DNA from: Thuidium tamariscinum
Lineage: Eukaryota > Streptophyta > Bryopsida > Hypnales > Thuidiaceae
Assembly (NCBI GenBank): GCA_947034885.2
Contig: OX344752.2
Span: 3,348,001-3,412,000, forward strand
DNA: 64,000 nt
Direction: 5' to 3'
In this document: one piece after another, positions 1-12,118 of the stretch
Position numbering within the stretch: the first letter of the stretch is position 1
How the letters are laid out: each line of letters starts with the position of its first letter
Notes under the pieces: generated by a model
Seen by the model: only the letters and a program-made list of their open reading frames with translations
Databases searched by the model: none
What the model was told of the DNA's origin: nothing
Position numbers and translations under genes: made by a program

Positions 1-2301
1 CATTTAGGCACCCAAAATCCATGTGGAAAGTATGATTTTTGAGCACATTATGTGAATGTTGTTAGCTTTGTCATTTTAGATGATTTAAAAGGTGGTGGCA
101 ACAATAGGATGCTAGAAACATGTTGAACAATCTAAATGTTTGCAATATGGAAATCTAGCTTGCTAAATGATCAAAGTTTCTCAGCATTAAAGTGGTCACT
201 AAATGCTTTGTTAACACCATTGTTTGAAGAAGCAATTAGTACAAGGTGCCTTGTAAGGATAAGGCCAATCTTGCAAGGTTAAAAGAATGTTTCTAGATTG
301 TTTCCCTAGCCCCTACGAGGTTGTTCATTGAAACAAATAGTTACTCAATGTTCAAAATCAAGAAATGGACCTTCTTAGAGAGATTGAAATTTTGCCTCAT
401 TTGGACGGTTTCAGTGGGACAAAGGAAGTATGAATTTAGTAGTATTTGGTTTGGAGAAAGATTGATCAAATACTTTTCAATACAAAGCAAATTATTGATT
501 ATAATGGTAATTATACATATAAAAATGTACCATAATTCATATATTATGTCATAATTGAAGAATTATAAGGCTAAATATAGGTTGTATAGAGAGATCTCAA
601 GGACCTTTCGAAGGTTAATCCAATTTTCTAATGCATGCATCTAATGCAATTGAAGTTATTGTCCAAGTGTTTGATATGGCATAAAAAGTAAACAATGGCA
701 GACAATTAGGAACCAATTGTTGAGGTGCAAAATGCCCTTTTGTCCCTTATTTGGGCTTGGACTTGCAAAGGTGGGACTAATAATTGAATTTGGAGGAGAC
801 AATTCAATTTTACTAGATTGTATTCAACATAGCATTTGTGCCACCCCCACAAGAATATTGTTGAATAAGAAAGCAAATTGATACTAAAAAATAATTGTCA
901 TTTATTCATTAGTAAATGATAATAGACTCTTCAAAGAGGTTGGTTGATTGAAAAGATATGGCTTCTTTCCTTCTTTGAAAAATCTCTTTTTTACTAAGTA
1001 GAATTCATTCATGTCATCTACCAAGCCTTTCTTTTATCTTGACAACCACCAATGGTAAATACTCAAGTTTATGACAAATATTGAGACTTTGATGGCCTAA
1101 ATATATAGAATACAAATGACATTTATACCAGGTAAAGATTTTCTATCCAGATAATTAAATTTACATATGGAAATAGAAAAAACAATGGCACTATTTATAA
1201 AATTTAGAATGATTTAGATTTGATTTTTGAGATAGATGGCCAGTGTTTTGATAGATTGGTTGATTAGCATTTAAAAACTAATCTATTAGTTTGAAAGTTT
1301 AACTTTAAGTTCAAAATTTGATCTATTTCAAGTATATATACATAATACCTATTTTGTTTACTTTTACAAAAACTAGCCAATCAATTTAATTCTTGATTGA
1401 TGTGGTTGTACATTCAATAATTCAAACATTACATATTGTATGTACAATGACCAATATATCCTTCAAGTATCAATGAGATTTAAATATGATTTCTATTATT
1501 ATATTTATCGAAAAATATTTTTGAATGTTGACAATTGTAAAAGTATTTCATAGCATATCGATTACAATACTCAAACAAAAAATAGCCAACAAGAAAAATA
1601 GAAAATAATGCAAATCAATGTTTTATAAGCTATATTTTTTGGAAGTAGGTCCTCTGTATGTTCTACAAAAGTAGATTTGCATATGGACTCATTTAAATCT
1701 AACTAACCTATAATATGTTATAGAATATAAGATGTAATTAAGTTAAAGTTTGTATTTAAATTTTTTATGGTTGCAACTCTTTAAAGCCTTAAAAAGCACC
1801 TTCAATGTGACTTTAAAAACCACAACAATCATGAAAATTTTCCATTTAAAAAATTCTAATTCTTTTTATAATACTAATTTCTACTTCCATAAAAATAAAG
1901 ATAAACTCTAATGATAATTTTGATCACATATGAGAAAATCAATAAAAAATGATGGTTTTAGAATAGTCCAATTATTATTGTTTGTTCATTACTATTAATC
2001 CCTTCTATTTGCAAAATAAATGTTTACTTATTCATTGTTTTGTAATCTAGTGTTTTTTTAATTGTATAGTCCCTCTATAAGAAAAGTGGCAACTTCTCCT
2101 TTCGTTTAGGCTTGACTTCAAAGCACCTCACAATTTATATCCTATGTGATGAACGTAGTGCCTTAGGGTGATGATTTGTTTTCAAAAATTCTCATTAATT
2201 GAAAGTAAAGCTTGAATTTTTGACAAATTGTTATCTTTTATGACTAGTTGAGGTAAAAAACAATAATAAGAAAGATAAAAATAAATTACTTTTAATGAAT
2301 C
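1..2301. other. AT-rich intergenic DNA, no gene seen
   Basis: Both strands carry only short open frames with no recognisable domain. There are short A/T runs but no clear terminal inverted repeat or long tandem array. A frame at 321-554 (77 codons) has no family resemblance that I can identify and is probably chance. Confidence 0.6.
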
Positions 2302-2305
2302 TTAA

Positions 2306-3334
2306 CCCTTAAAGGAACAAGATGGTGAATTTCATTAAAATGGTGGTATTCTATATGCCATTTTTCAAACCGCATGGTCTAAACTAAAATCTAGCATGAA
2401 GTATAGGTATAGATTTTCAGACATCTAGGACATATAGATTTAAGAAATCTATGATGTATTTAGATTTGAGATTGTGTAATCTACAACATTTTGGAGAGGT
2501 ATAGATTTTAGACATCTATGACACATATAGATTTCAAAATTCTATGATAAATTTAGATTTTAGACAGCGCGATTTGAATTATAAAAAATGTCAAAGTAAT
2601 GGAATATTGCCATTTTAATGCAATTTGCCATCAAATTGCATTTTGGGGCAACATAGCAATTTTGGGCAATTTACTACGGATGGAGTTGTTGTTTTTCTTT
2701 GAAATTTTCACATGTGTGTCCAAAGAATACCTTTAAAGTCCAACAATTTTCATCAATTTTGAGTATATAGTTAAAAAGTTATGCTTGATATGTTATTTTT
2801 TATTATTTGGCAGGCAATCAAGGCAACTCAAAAAACTTCTTTAAGAAATTTTTTTTTAATTAAATTTTGAAATTGATTCTTTAGATTTATATAGATATAA
2901 AAAGCTTTTAAACATTCCATTTGTATTTAGGAGATGAAAGTTATGAGGAATTTTAGTTTGCAGATAGGTATGGAGTCTTTGAAAATCAAACCTACCCACA
3001 AACAAAAATTCCTCATAACTTTCATCCCCTAAATACAAATGGAATGATTAAAATCTTTCTGTGTCTATATAAACCTAAAGAATCAATTTTAATTTTTAAT
3101 TTTTTTTTCAAAATATTTTTTGAGATGCCCCAACTTCCCATTGAGTAATGAAAATGACATATCAAGCAATAACTTTTTAACCATGTACTCAAAAGTTATG
3201 AAAATTGTTGGGCCTTAAAGATACTCTTTGGATATATGTAAAAATTTCAAGGAAAAAAACAAAAACTCCATCCATAGTAAGCTACCTAAAATTGCTATTT
3301 TGCAAAAAAAAATGCAGCTTGGTCCTTTAGGGAG
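2306..3334. mobile_element. Foldback copy of the TTAA-flanked DNA element (copy A)
   Basis: The left end reads TTAACCCTTAAAGG (2302-2315). The right end reads CTTTAGGGAG followed by TGAT where the other copies have TTAA. The interior is a large palindrome: about 2637-2985 is the reverse complement of about 2990-3320, and both arms match the 3' half of the copies at 49225-50161 and 20886-21807. The 5' half has therefore been replaced by an inverted 3' half. A second MITE (2326-2628) is inserted just inside the left end. There is no coding capacity. The ends are seen directly; the element class is inferred. Confidence 0.65.
2326..2628. mobile_element. MITE of the GTCAATTTCATTAAAATGGC family (copy 1), nested
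   Basis: The left end is TGAATTTCATTAAAATGG and continues GTATTC. The right end is GGAATATTGCCATTTTAATG followed by CAATTT, its imperfect inverse. Related copies are at 51797-51999, 57807-57981 and 59279-59458. Inside are repeated variants of 'atctatgA.ata.agattt', an AT-rich degenerate internal repeat. It lies inside the foldback TTAA element and so is younger than that element. Confidence 0.6.
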
Positions 3335-4347
3335 TGATGACAAGTGCAATATGATTTCAACACACTTTATCATGCATTATTTGAACATTGTATGAATTAA
3401 GTTGTATGAAATTTTAAAAAATTGTTTGTAGATGTACCAAAAATTGATACTAGGCTCTTATGTTATAATTGTTTACATGTTTTGTCATCAATATCTAGGT
3501 TTTACTACCACTTATTGGTACTCATATAGGTGTTATAGTTTAGGATATGATAATTATATTTGCACATACCTTACCATATAGTCTAATAGAGGTAAATTTT
3601 GATTTTGGTTGTTTGAGAGATAAAGTACCGTTTTGACATTATTTACAAGGTTTTAAAGTAGCAAGTTTATAAAGCAAACAAAATCCAAAGGATACTCTTG
3701 ATAGAGAACTACATATTGCATTTTGCAATGCACCAATTGCATTTGTTAATGAACAACCAATAATGAATGTATGAAGGATATAAGACATATTTTGAGCTTT
3801 ATGTGATTTCATGAACTAAAATTCTAATAATATGAAAAAACCTGAATTCCATGTCAATTCTATTTTTCTTTCAAGAAAAAATTGACAAAAAACATATTTT
3901 GTTTTAGAAGTAAAACTCCCTCTAAAAATAAATCACCTAGCAAAATAGTCACATTGAAGATCCTGTTAGAGTGTCTTTGGGCACAATTGTCTAAATTGAA
4001 TTAATAGGGGTCTTGAGGGGACCAAAATATTAAAGGGACTTATTCTAAAAAACTTTAGATGTTTGAATCATGATGTGCAATCCCCTCATACTTTAATAAC
4101 TATTGATATATAACAAACATAGATATCTATTTAGTATGAAATGTTAGTTGATTAGTATGGATCCACTTAAGACCCCTATTCAATGTAGATAGGAACTAAC
4201 TTAACTAAGTTATCATGTTTATCCTTGAAGGATGGACTAGTGGCTATTGAAATCATGCATTTTGATACCACGTGACATCATCTACTTTGAATAAGCCAAA
4301 TATACTCATTGGAAGTCAAAGTACTATAAAAGATCTCCCTTTCCCAC
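3335..4347. other. AT-rich intergenic DNA, no gene seen
   Basis: No open frame of note and no clear repeat ends were found on either strand. Confidence 0.5.
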
Positions 4348-4469
4348 CCATAATACGGAAGATAAATAGTTGCACTTTTGTCCTACAAAGGAAGATTCTT
4401 TGTCATCCATAATACGGAAGATAAATAGTTGCACTTCTGTCCTACAAAGAAAGATTCTTTGTCATCCAT
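4348..4469. repeat. Two-copy 59-bp tandem duplication
   Basis: The unit begins CCATAATACGGAAGATAAAT at 4348 and again at 4407, and is followed by a third CCAT at 4466. The two copies differ at only a few bases (for example ACTTTTG against ACTTCTG), so the duplication is fairly recent. Confidence 0.9.
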
Positions 4470-4687
4470 TAGACCTTAAACATCCTCCATGACGTTTAAG
4501 GGTTAAATTATGTTCCAATGATTGGGATGACCGACATTTTTTGACAGAGAAAAGAAGCTCATTTGATTCATAAGTTGAAAAACTAACATAGAGCAGTTGG
4601 GAGACCTTGACCTACTGGGGCATGACCAACATTTGCAACACTGACCGGACACCAACTTCAAGAGAATAATCCATAATGCTCAGACTT

Positions 4688-4720
4688 TTTTTTTCTTTGT
4701 TTTGAACAAATGGGGGAATT
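4688..4720 (-). mobile_element. Ultra-short (33 bp) 5'-truncated retroposon with TSD
   Basis: On the minus strand the insert reads AATTCCCCCATTTGTTCAAAA and ends in an A-rich tail. It is flanked by the direct repeat CTCAGACTT (4679-4687 and 4721-4729). The tail resembles the 3' end of the LINE at 15.9 kb (CCCCATTTGTTAAAAAAG). A 3' tail plus poly(A) plus target duplication is the expected product of target-primed reverse transcription that stopped almost at once. Confidence 0.6.
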
Positions 4721-4894
4721 CTCAGACTTCTGTGAAACAAAGCTATTGTTTCTCACAACCTGATCAAAAATCAGCTTTCTACATGTACCCACTTTTACAA
4801 AAAGAACGGCATGCCAATCAGGATTCCAAACATGTATGGCTCAGCTCCGCTCCGCGAGGGCCCTGTAACGGTTACTCCTTGAGTCCTGCCTTTA

Positions 4895-5226
4895 GGGCCA
4901 TTTCCCATTGAGCGCCTGGATGTCCGGGTGCTTTCTATTGATGCTCCAGACGGCCTGGACGTCCAGGCGGGGGTCCAGCATCTAGGCGTTGTTTAAAAAA
5001 ATTACAGACCTGGAGGGCCTGGAGAGCGAAGCGGACCCCCCGAATCCTACTACAATCCAAGCCAAGCCGGAGGAAATGGACTCCCAGTGCAGATGCAGGG
5101 AAACGGACAAAGCAAGCACCAGAAGATGTGTACTCCGTAAAGCTCTTCAGAGGATGTGCATATTTTTGGTTCCTTCGGGTCGCCCTCCAACTTCTAAAGG
5201 TCCAGGTGGGCAATGGAAACGGGCTC
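4895..5226 (+). mobile_element. Tourist-like (PIF/Harbinger) MITE, copy 1
   Basis: The ends are GGGCCATTTCCCATTGAGCG and the inverse of GGCAATGGAAACGGGCTC. The flanking trinucleotide TTA is at 4892-4894 and 5227-5229. A 3-bp TWA duplication and ends beginning GGG are typical of PIF/Harbinger-derived MITEs. The element is GC-rich compared with its surroundings and carries CCTGGACGTCCAGG-type palindromes. The copy at 6887-7254 is related in inverted orientation. No transposase is encoded; open frames crossing it are incidental. Confidence 0.85.
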
Positions 5227-5489
5227 TTAGTGCATTGGACACACCGCAAGTGGTGCACAAGAAGCTTATAAGCTTCCTAAGTTTAGGGCCGGCGGCCTCC
5301 ATTTGGTGGAGTGGGGGACTGGGGGCCGCTCAAGCCCTCCACTCACTGGGCAGTGGAATGGGATGGGAGGGGATTGGGAGGTCTTTGTTTTTTTCTCAAA
5401 CTCTCATAATGCCATGGTTGATTGATCAGTGGGCTTCGTCGGCTCCTCAGCTGGCCCTAACGGTCTGGGTGCACTTGGCCCCTCGCTTG

Positions 5490-5885
5490 GCCACTTGGGA
5501 AAATGCTGGAATTTTTTATTTTTCTGCAAATAATTTTTTCTGCAAATTCTGAATTCATATTTGCAATCGAAGGCCCACAATTAGTTAAGAAGAGTCTTCA
5601 AGGTAAATTAGCTAAGCACAAAATAGGGGGCTTTTTTTTGTTTTACTTGAACCCCTAGAATTACTTGAAGTGGCCAAGTGAGGGGGTCAGTTCACCCCGA
5701 TCTCGCTCAACGACACCAAGTCATTCCACAGGTGCAAGTAAAAGCTCCTTATATTGTGCTCTAATCATTTACACAATACCTTCCTTAGCTAATTTGGAAT
5801 CTCTAATTGCAAGTATGAATTCAGAATTTGCAAATTCTATCATACATGGAAAACAAAGAATTTCAACATTTTTCTAAGTGGTTGA
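5490..5885. repeat. Foldback repeat with ~105-bp imperfect arms
   Basis: The left arm (about 5493-5600) and right arm (about 5785-5880) are reverse complements. The strongest core is TTTGCAAATTCTGAATTCAT on the left against ATGAATTCAGAATTTGCAAA on the right. The central part contains GTGGCCAAGTGAGGGGGTCA, related to the element at 43089-43344, so this is a rearranged member of that family. Confidence 0.6.
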
Positions 5886-5979
5886 ACGAGAAATCAATTC
5901 ACTACAGTCAGCCTAACATATTCGTCATCAAACAAGTAAGTGTTTCATAATTCCATAGTTGATCGATGGACTTCACTAC

Positions 5980-6240
5980 GGTAGGTACACCCAAAAGTGC
6001 CATGTTCCTATTAGCATCATCTACAGTGTGCATACATTTCCAAAATCAGTCATGTTCACAGACTGTGGATGGCGCTTTCAAAAACAAACTTTGACTGTTA
6101 ATAACTTTTGCATATGGTATCCAAATCTTGTGTTCTTTGGTGCGTTGGAACATGCTTTCACTTGCCAACAAGATGGCATGAAAATCTGAATAAGCTAATA
6201 ACAGTTTTTAGACACAGTATGAATAAGGGGTGTACCCACC
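5980..6240 (+). mobile_element. MITE with GGTAGGTACACCC ends, copy 1
   Basis: The left end is GGTAGGTACACCCAAAAGTG and the right end is GGGGTGTACCCACC. The body closely matches 7298-7568 in direct orientation, including GTTAATAACTTTTGCATATG and GGTGCGTTGGAACATGCTTT. No coding region is present. The target duplication is degraded in this copy. Confidence 0.75.
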
Positions 6241-6886
6241 CAAACCCTTGACTGTACATGGAAGCTAACCCTAACATAACCTATTATTGACGTTTCAAAG
6301 TTGAAGTGGCACCATCTCATTGACAACCCATCATCATTGCCATTATGAGTTGCAATTCATAATCATCATAAATGAGGAGGAAGTCAAGGACCTGAGAAAA
6401 TAAAGTAGAAAACTCCGTCGTAACATACCATACCAGGTAGGCATGGATCATGGTACCTAGAGCAAGCTTCAGTTGTGTATGGGCTTCGGATTTTGGTGGA
6501 GGGGAGGGAGGGATGCAATTCTTTTAACTTGAGGCCACCGGTGGTTGTTGAATATATATTAAGAAATGAAATACTCCATAATAAAGTGAAATCATGAAGG
6601 AATTTTCTTTGCCACAAGGCAATGAAAAAGAGGGGTGGGGCGGGTCAAGTATGAGTGGGTTTCGGCATGGGTTTCCTATTCACTCATTACTACATTATTC
6701 ACCCTTTGTGATTCTTTCAGTTTGGGAAGTGGCGAATGGGGAGTGGGTTCAGTAGCATACTGGAAAATGGGAAAAAACCAACCAACAAAAGGCTCTTTCT
6801 TGTCTTCCTTGCAGAACAGTGACTTCCAAATAAGTTAAGACTGAGGGACGGGATCACTGCCCTTTGGGGAGTTGATCACACAATAA
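6241..6886. other. Intergenic spacer between MITEs
   Basis: No gene is visible. Near the left edge the words GAAGTGGCACCATCTCATTGACA resemble an end of the GTCAATTT MITE family, but no partner end is evident. Confidence 0.4.
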
Positions 6887-7254
6887 GGGTCGTTTCCCAT
6901 TGAGCGCCTGGACATCCAGGGGCTGGAGGGCCGCCTGGATGGAACAACAGGATCCACATCCTCCAGGCAACTTTCGAGAATCCATATCCTTCGGGTTCAG
7001 CTTGTCCATTTCCACTGGTTTGCTTTGTCTGTTACCTTGGTTTGGCTGGTTGAACTTGCCCCTGTGACGGAAGAATTTGTCCGGTGTCTCAAAACGGAGG
7101 GTCCGGTCCACCCTCCAGACCCTCCAGGTCTATATTTCCTGGGAATAAGACCTGGACGCTGGACCCCCGCCTGGACCACCGCCTAGACGTCCAGGCCATG
7201 TAGAGCGTCACTGGAAAGTGCTTGGACGTCCAGGCACTCAATGGAAAATGGCCC
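6887..7254 (-). mobile_element. Tourist-like (PIF/Harbinger) MITE, copy 2
   Basis: The ends are GGGTCGTTTCCCATTGAGCG and the inverse of CACTCAATGGAAAATGGCCC, flanked by TAA at 6884-6886 and 7255-7257. The terminal inverted repeat runs for about 33 bp and contains GCCTGGACRTCCAGG. In reverse complement the interior matches the copy at 4895-5226, including a CAGGCGGGGGTCCAGC block. The clean ends and intact duplication suggest fairly recent movement. Confidence 0.88.
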
Positions 7255-7297
7255 TAACTTACACCAGTGTGGCATGCTTGGTAATTTGGCATACTAA

Positions 7298-7568
7298 GGT
7301 AGGTACACCCGAAAGCGCCCTGTTCCTAAAAGTGCCATCTACAATGCATATACATTTTCGAAATCAGTCATGTACCCAGACTGTAGATGGCGCTTTCAGA
7401 AACAGACTTTGACTGTTAATAACTTTTGCATATGGTATCCAAATCCTGCGTTCTTTGGTGCGTTGGAACATGCTTTCACTTGCCAACAAGACTACATAAA
7501 AATTTGAACTAATTAATAGCAGGAACTAGGCTCAGTATGAATAAGTGGCACTTTTGGGTGTACCCACC
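7298..7568 (+). mobile_element. MITE with GGTAGGTACACCC ends, copy 2
   Basis: The ends are GGTAGGTACACCCGAAAGCG and the inverse of CACTTTTGGGTGTACCCACC. If the inverted repeat is extended to CTAAGG/CCTTAG, the flanking trinucleotide is ATA on both sides (7291-7293 and 7573-7575). It is direct-oriented relative to the copy 1.3 kb upstream. Confidence 0.78.
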
Positions 7569-8899
7569 TTAGATAGGTAAGCAACAGTTGTGGGCCAGTG
7601 AGTGGGAACCGATTTTATCAACTTTTTTCTCAATCACATTGGTTGCCACCAATTGAAATGGAATCAAGAATTTGTTTGTGGTGACCATTTTCAATAAATT
7701 ACCGTACGTGTAGGTCAGTTTTGTAAATAATTCAAGAAAGTGTCGAAAATGTCGAAAATTTGAAAATGATCTACAACTATTTTTTAAAATCTGAAATTTT
7801 TATTTTTGAGAAAAAATAGAAAAAAAGGAACACAATTACCCGTGAATAGAAATAATCAATCCAAAAGTAGGAGTGTCCTCATAAAGTGCCAAAAAAAAAA
7901 TTCAACCTACTTGCAGAATTCTCGAACTGAGAAAAGCAAACTATTTCAGCATGACTTGTCGAAATAGACCTACACATACAGTAAGTTATATCTTGAGACA
8001 CAAGGTGATGTTGGTTGAATGTGCCAAACAATATGAAGAAACTCAACACAAATACCATACTGTTGTATAGGAGAGGGCTCTGAAACTGAGTAGGCATTTT
8101 CAACTGTCCATTAGAAGCTGTGAAATGGACACTTGAATTGTGAGAAAATGAACTGTGGACTACAGTGGACCTTGATAAGATTTGTTTTTACTTCTTCAAT
8201 AGATGGTTTAAAGAGCCACACTGGTTCATTTCTAACTAAGTGGCTAGGTGTTTATTAGTTTAATTCAAGATAAGAATTCATTGTTCAACTACCTTCTTAC
8301 AAGTATTGAAAAATCTGGAATAATGATTAATTCAAGCATTCATTTCATATTTAGAAAGGGACGCTTTTGGAAACCATTTCTATTGCTTTATACATGTTGC
8401 AATTCTAGTTTTTGAAGAAGCCCTGGGTATTTTTTCAAACTATGCATGGATGGGTTTCCAAGGGCCTATGATCACAAATAGGGACCTATACCAAATTGTG
8501 TTTGAAAATTCATAACTAATTCAATATTGCTTCAAAAAATATGAAACAACTTGTGTGAGATTCCTCATCTATTTCTCTTTGACTAAAAATAAACTAAAAA
8601 TATTTCCATCTTAGGAGATATATGAAAAAGGCACATCAACACTTAAATGATCGCTTTTTGAGCCTCTTATCTTATTCCAAGAGAGAGCCCATTGCAATGT
8701 GTTGGGCACTGACAAAGCTGCCTGTCTCCTATAGGAATATCCCCTCATTATACTGTGGAATAGCCTACATTAAGCTACTTAGTTTTAGTTACAATGCAAA
8801 GTACTGTAAGATTTATCTTCTACTTGGTTACAATGCAAGGCACAATTCCTCACTAGCGTAATACATGGGAAGGTTTTTGGTTGAAGGCCTTCCACTATA
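7569..8899. other. AT-rich intergenic DNA, no gene seen
   Basis: No domain-bearing frame and no clear repeat ends were found. Short frames (for example 8622-8861) have no recognisable similarity. Confidence 0.5.
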
Positions 8900-9069
8900 T
8901 ATAGGTATCTTCAACCATTGATAGTGTTTATAACATAAACATCTAAAATATAGGTATTGAGAATGTAAATGTACCATAATTATAAAATGTTTCTATAATG
9001 TAGACTCTTATATTATAGGTATATAGTCTTTTAGACTCATAGGCTCATACTCTTATGCTCATATAATAG
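8900..9069 (+). mobile_element. Remnant of TAGTATGTGAGC-type MITE
   Basis: The right part, AGACTCATAGGCTCATACTC followed by TTATGCTCATATAATAGC, matches the right end of the complete copies at 62750-62968 and 25879-26098. The interior shares 'tataacataaac...atataggtat'. The left end is not recognisable, so this is a decayed or truncated copy. Confidence 0.5.
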
Positions 9070-9254
9070 CAACTCTCTAATACATGTAGCCAAGATTCAT
9101 GTCAATGACTAACTTTATTCTAATCTTAGATGGAAAAATAGTGGACAAAAATATCCTTAAATTAAAAAAATGTGTAGATAAAACTCACCAATTTTGTAGT
9201 GGAGGTTGATGATAATTTTCATAAAGAGGGAGACATAACGATATATAGATATAT

Positions 9255-9334
9255 CACTAGTGGAAAGGGTCCTTGAGCACGAAGCTATAAAGTCTGAGTT
9301 TGGTGCTCTTGGATGTCCATCCCTTTCTACTAGC
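9255..9334. repeat. Small ~78-bp foldback with CACTAGTGGAAAGGG ends
   Basis: CACTAGTGGAAAGGG (9255-9269) faces CCCTTTCTACTAG (9321-9333), and inside these CCTTGAGCAC faces GTGCTCTTGG. It could be a very small MITE or only a hairpin. No target duplication is clear. Confidence 0.5.
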
Positions 9335-10080
9335 ATCTAGATAGAGATATAGTTGATAGATACAGATGTAGTATGAGATAATCGTAGAGTGTTTGTAACA
9401 CTTCCAACTCATCTTTACAGTTTCACTATATTATCCAAAATGCACAAGTTGTAGGACAAATCCATTTATTTATTTATTTTCAAGGGTGAATATTTGTCCT
9501 TCAAATTGAGTAAGGGAGACATATATTTTTAAATTTAGGCATTGTTTGACTTACAATTTAAAGAAGGGATAGTCTAGAAATTTGGATGAACCTAATTGAA
9601 GAAATTAACTAAAGTATCCTCTAGTTTATAAAAAAAATAACTATGGAAGCTAAAGATTTTAACCTTTCTTTAGAAAATAATATCTTGAAAGAGGTTTAAT
9701 CCTTAAAATATATGAGAACTTTAAGGATTAGTAAAATGATCTTTTACTTCGAATGACCCCTATTTTTGTAGTAGAAAAAGTCATATCTTCACTTACAACT
9801 ATAATTCTACTAGATTATTTTACTTGCAAATGAAATTACAAAGAACTATTGAAGCTTATTGAGAAAAATAATTTGTAGCAACTACTACACATGCTTGCAA
9901 TGAAGAACATCATACCTATTATTGTAAAAAAGAAATATATAGAGACCTAGATTTACTAAAATAATGTGCAATTATATAGTATTTGCATTTTTTTATTATT
10001 TGTCTTCTAATCCATTTGAAATCATCTCAAAAGTCAAAGCTAAATATGAGTAGTACAATATCTAGAATGCCACATAATAC

Positions 10081-10348
10081 CACACAAGACTTTGATTTTA
10101 ATTAGATATCTAAAAAGGGTTTGAAGTTTTTTCATATATATATATATATGAAAAAGATGTATGCTTTTGTAGGAAATGGATTAGAAAAATACTCATTCTT
10201 CAAAGTAGTAAAAAATATCACACAACACTTTGATTTTAATTAGATATCTAAAAGGATTTGAAACTTTTTCATATATATATATGAAAAAGATGTATGCTTC
10301 TATAGGAAACAAATTAGAAAAACGCTCATTCTTCAAAGTAGTAAAAAT
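10081..10348. repeat. Two-copy ~138-bp tandem duplication
   Basis: The unit starts CACACAAGACTTTGATTTTA at 10081 and recurs at 10219. It contains a perfect palindrome of the TTCATATATATATATGAA type in each copy, with different numbers of TA steps. The copies are otherwise very similar. Confidence 0.85.
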
Positions 10349-12118
10349 CATATTTCATATTTTATGAATTATGTCATATTATTTCATTTGTTTGACTTTT
10401 TATAACATTCAAGAGTAATAAGAAGGTTGAATTCTTTTCAAGAATGTCAAGTAGAGATGAAACACCATGATTTTTTAAAAAAATTGTAAATAATAAGGAT
10501 ATTTAAAAAAAAATTACATATACTTTTAAAGACTTATGCAAATTATATAAAAACTCATAAGATTTTACTTTTAATTGACATGAAAATTAATTAGAAATTG
10601 AAATTAATACCAAAATAGAAGAATAAAAATAAAATAATCGATTATATCATTTTTTACATGTATTTTCTTTAAATCATTACATACTTATATTGGATATTCT
10701 TACAAATGGTTAGGAAATTTTGTTTTCATAATGGATTAGATCATTTTTAAAATATTTCATATAGCCTAATCATTTGAACTACTCTTTTTTTCCCCTCTTT
10801 TCTTTCTTGGCATTTTTTTATTCTAAATTTCTATTCAAAAAGATACCAAGAATCATTGTCAAGAAAAAAAAACTCATAATCTATGCATTAATATGATTAT
10901 TTATACAAAAGATAATTGACAAATTGGCACATATTGATTGCTACCATGTATAAATTATTAAATGTCACTTTATCTATGCATATCTTACATTTCTTTATAG
11001 TCCACTTAGTGATTGATAGAAATAGAGTGCTTTTATTGCTTTATAGAAGTGGGGAAGTAACAGGTTCAACAATTCATGTTGGATGTGAAAGAAGTCAACC
11101 ACCTTGTATGAAGTCAAATGCAATAATTGTTTTCATAACTTCAATTAGACCTCATATAAGCATAATAAAATAAAAAAATTCAAAACTTGATGAATTTATA
11201 AAATGTGGGAAAAAAAGTTGAATTTCAGGTTCAAGAAAATTGTTTTGTGGTTTGGAGCCTCTAATCAAAAGTTATGCACAAAGTTTACTAGAAGATAAGG
11301 AAGAAAATTGTTGTACTATATATTGTTTCTTCACTTGTCTAGTAGTTTATACTAGAGACTCCAATTCACAATCAGAGTTTTCTAAGTGAAATTTAACTTG
11401 GTTTCCCATATTTTTTTTTTTATTACATTTTGAAAAAAAATTGATTTACAATTCTTAAATGAAGACTAGGGAGATTAATCCCTCGTTGCTTTTACCTAAT
11501 GTGGATGAAAGGAGATGAATGGAGGCATGTTTATTCCTTTGCACCTTTTGTTTGGTGTTTGTTTCCATAGATCATTTTTGATGTTTGTTCACATAGCCCA
11601 TTCTCAATGCTTATATGAAATAGGTGTTTTTTATTAGAAGAAAGAGGTAACGAGATACTTTCTTTCAAACACATGCATTTTGATAACATCTATGATGCCA
11701 CAAAAAAATTCATAAATTTTCATCCTTTCTAATATTAGTCACTAGTTTTCATTGATAGACTTCAAAAAAATGGTTGAGATGTTCCTACTTCTAATCCAAA
11801 ATAAATGTGTAAAAACACCAATTAGGTTTTAGAGATCATAGAGATTGGGACTTGTATTTGTTGTGGATAGCTATGGGCTATTGGTTTGGCAAGCATGTAT
11901 TGGTCATTGGCTTTTTTTCTACTGTCTTTTACATGGACAACATCCAAATTTACATAATGGCCATCAAATAAGATGCTTGCTCTATCGTGGTTAGCATAGA
12001 TGACCTAAATAGATGGACATGTGTTCACAGGGAGAGAATAGACTTATATGTAAGAATGATATTGATGGTGTTGTAGACTCTCTCTATTGGGCAACATAGA
12101 GCCCCCCCGCAATATGTT
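10349..12118. other. AT-rich intergenic DNA, no gene seen
   Basis: Only short frames are present, with no recognisable domains and no convincing element ends. Confidence 0.5.

Noticed and set aside
4935-5552. Overlapping frames of 107 (minus) and 187 (plus) codons
   Set aside because: They run across the GC-rich Tourist-like MITE and the start of a foldback; the coding potential is incidental.
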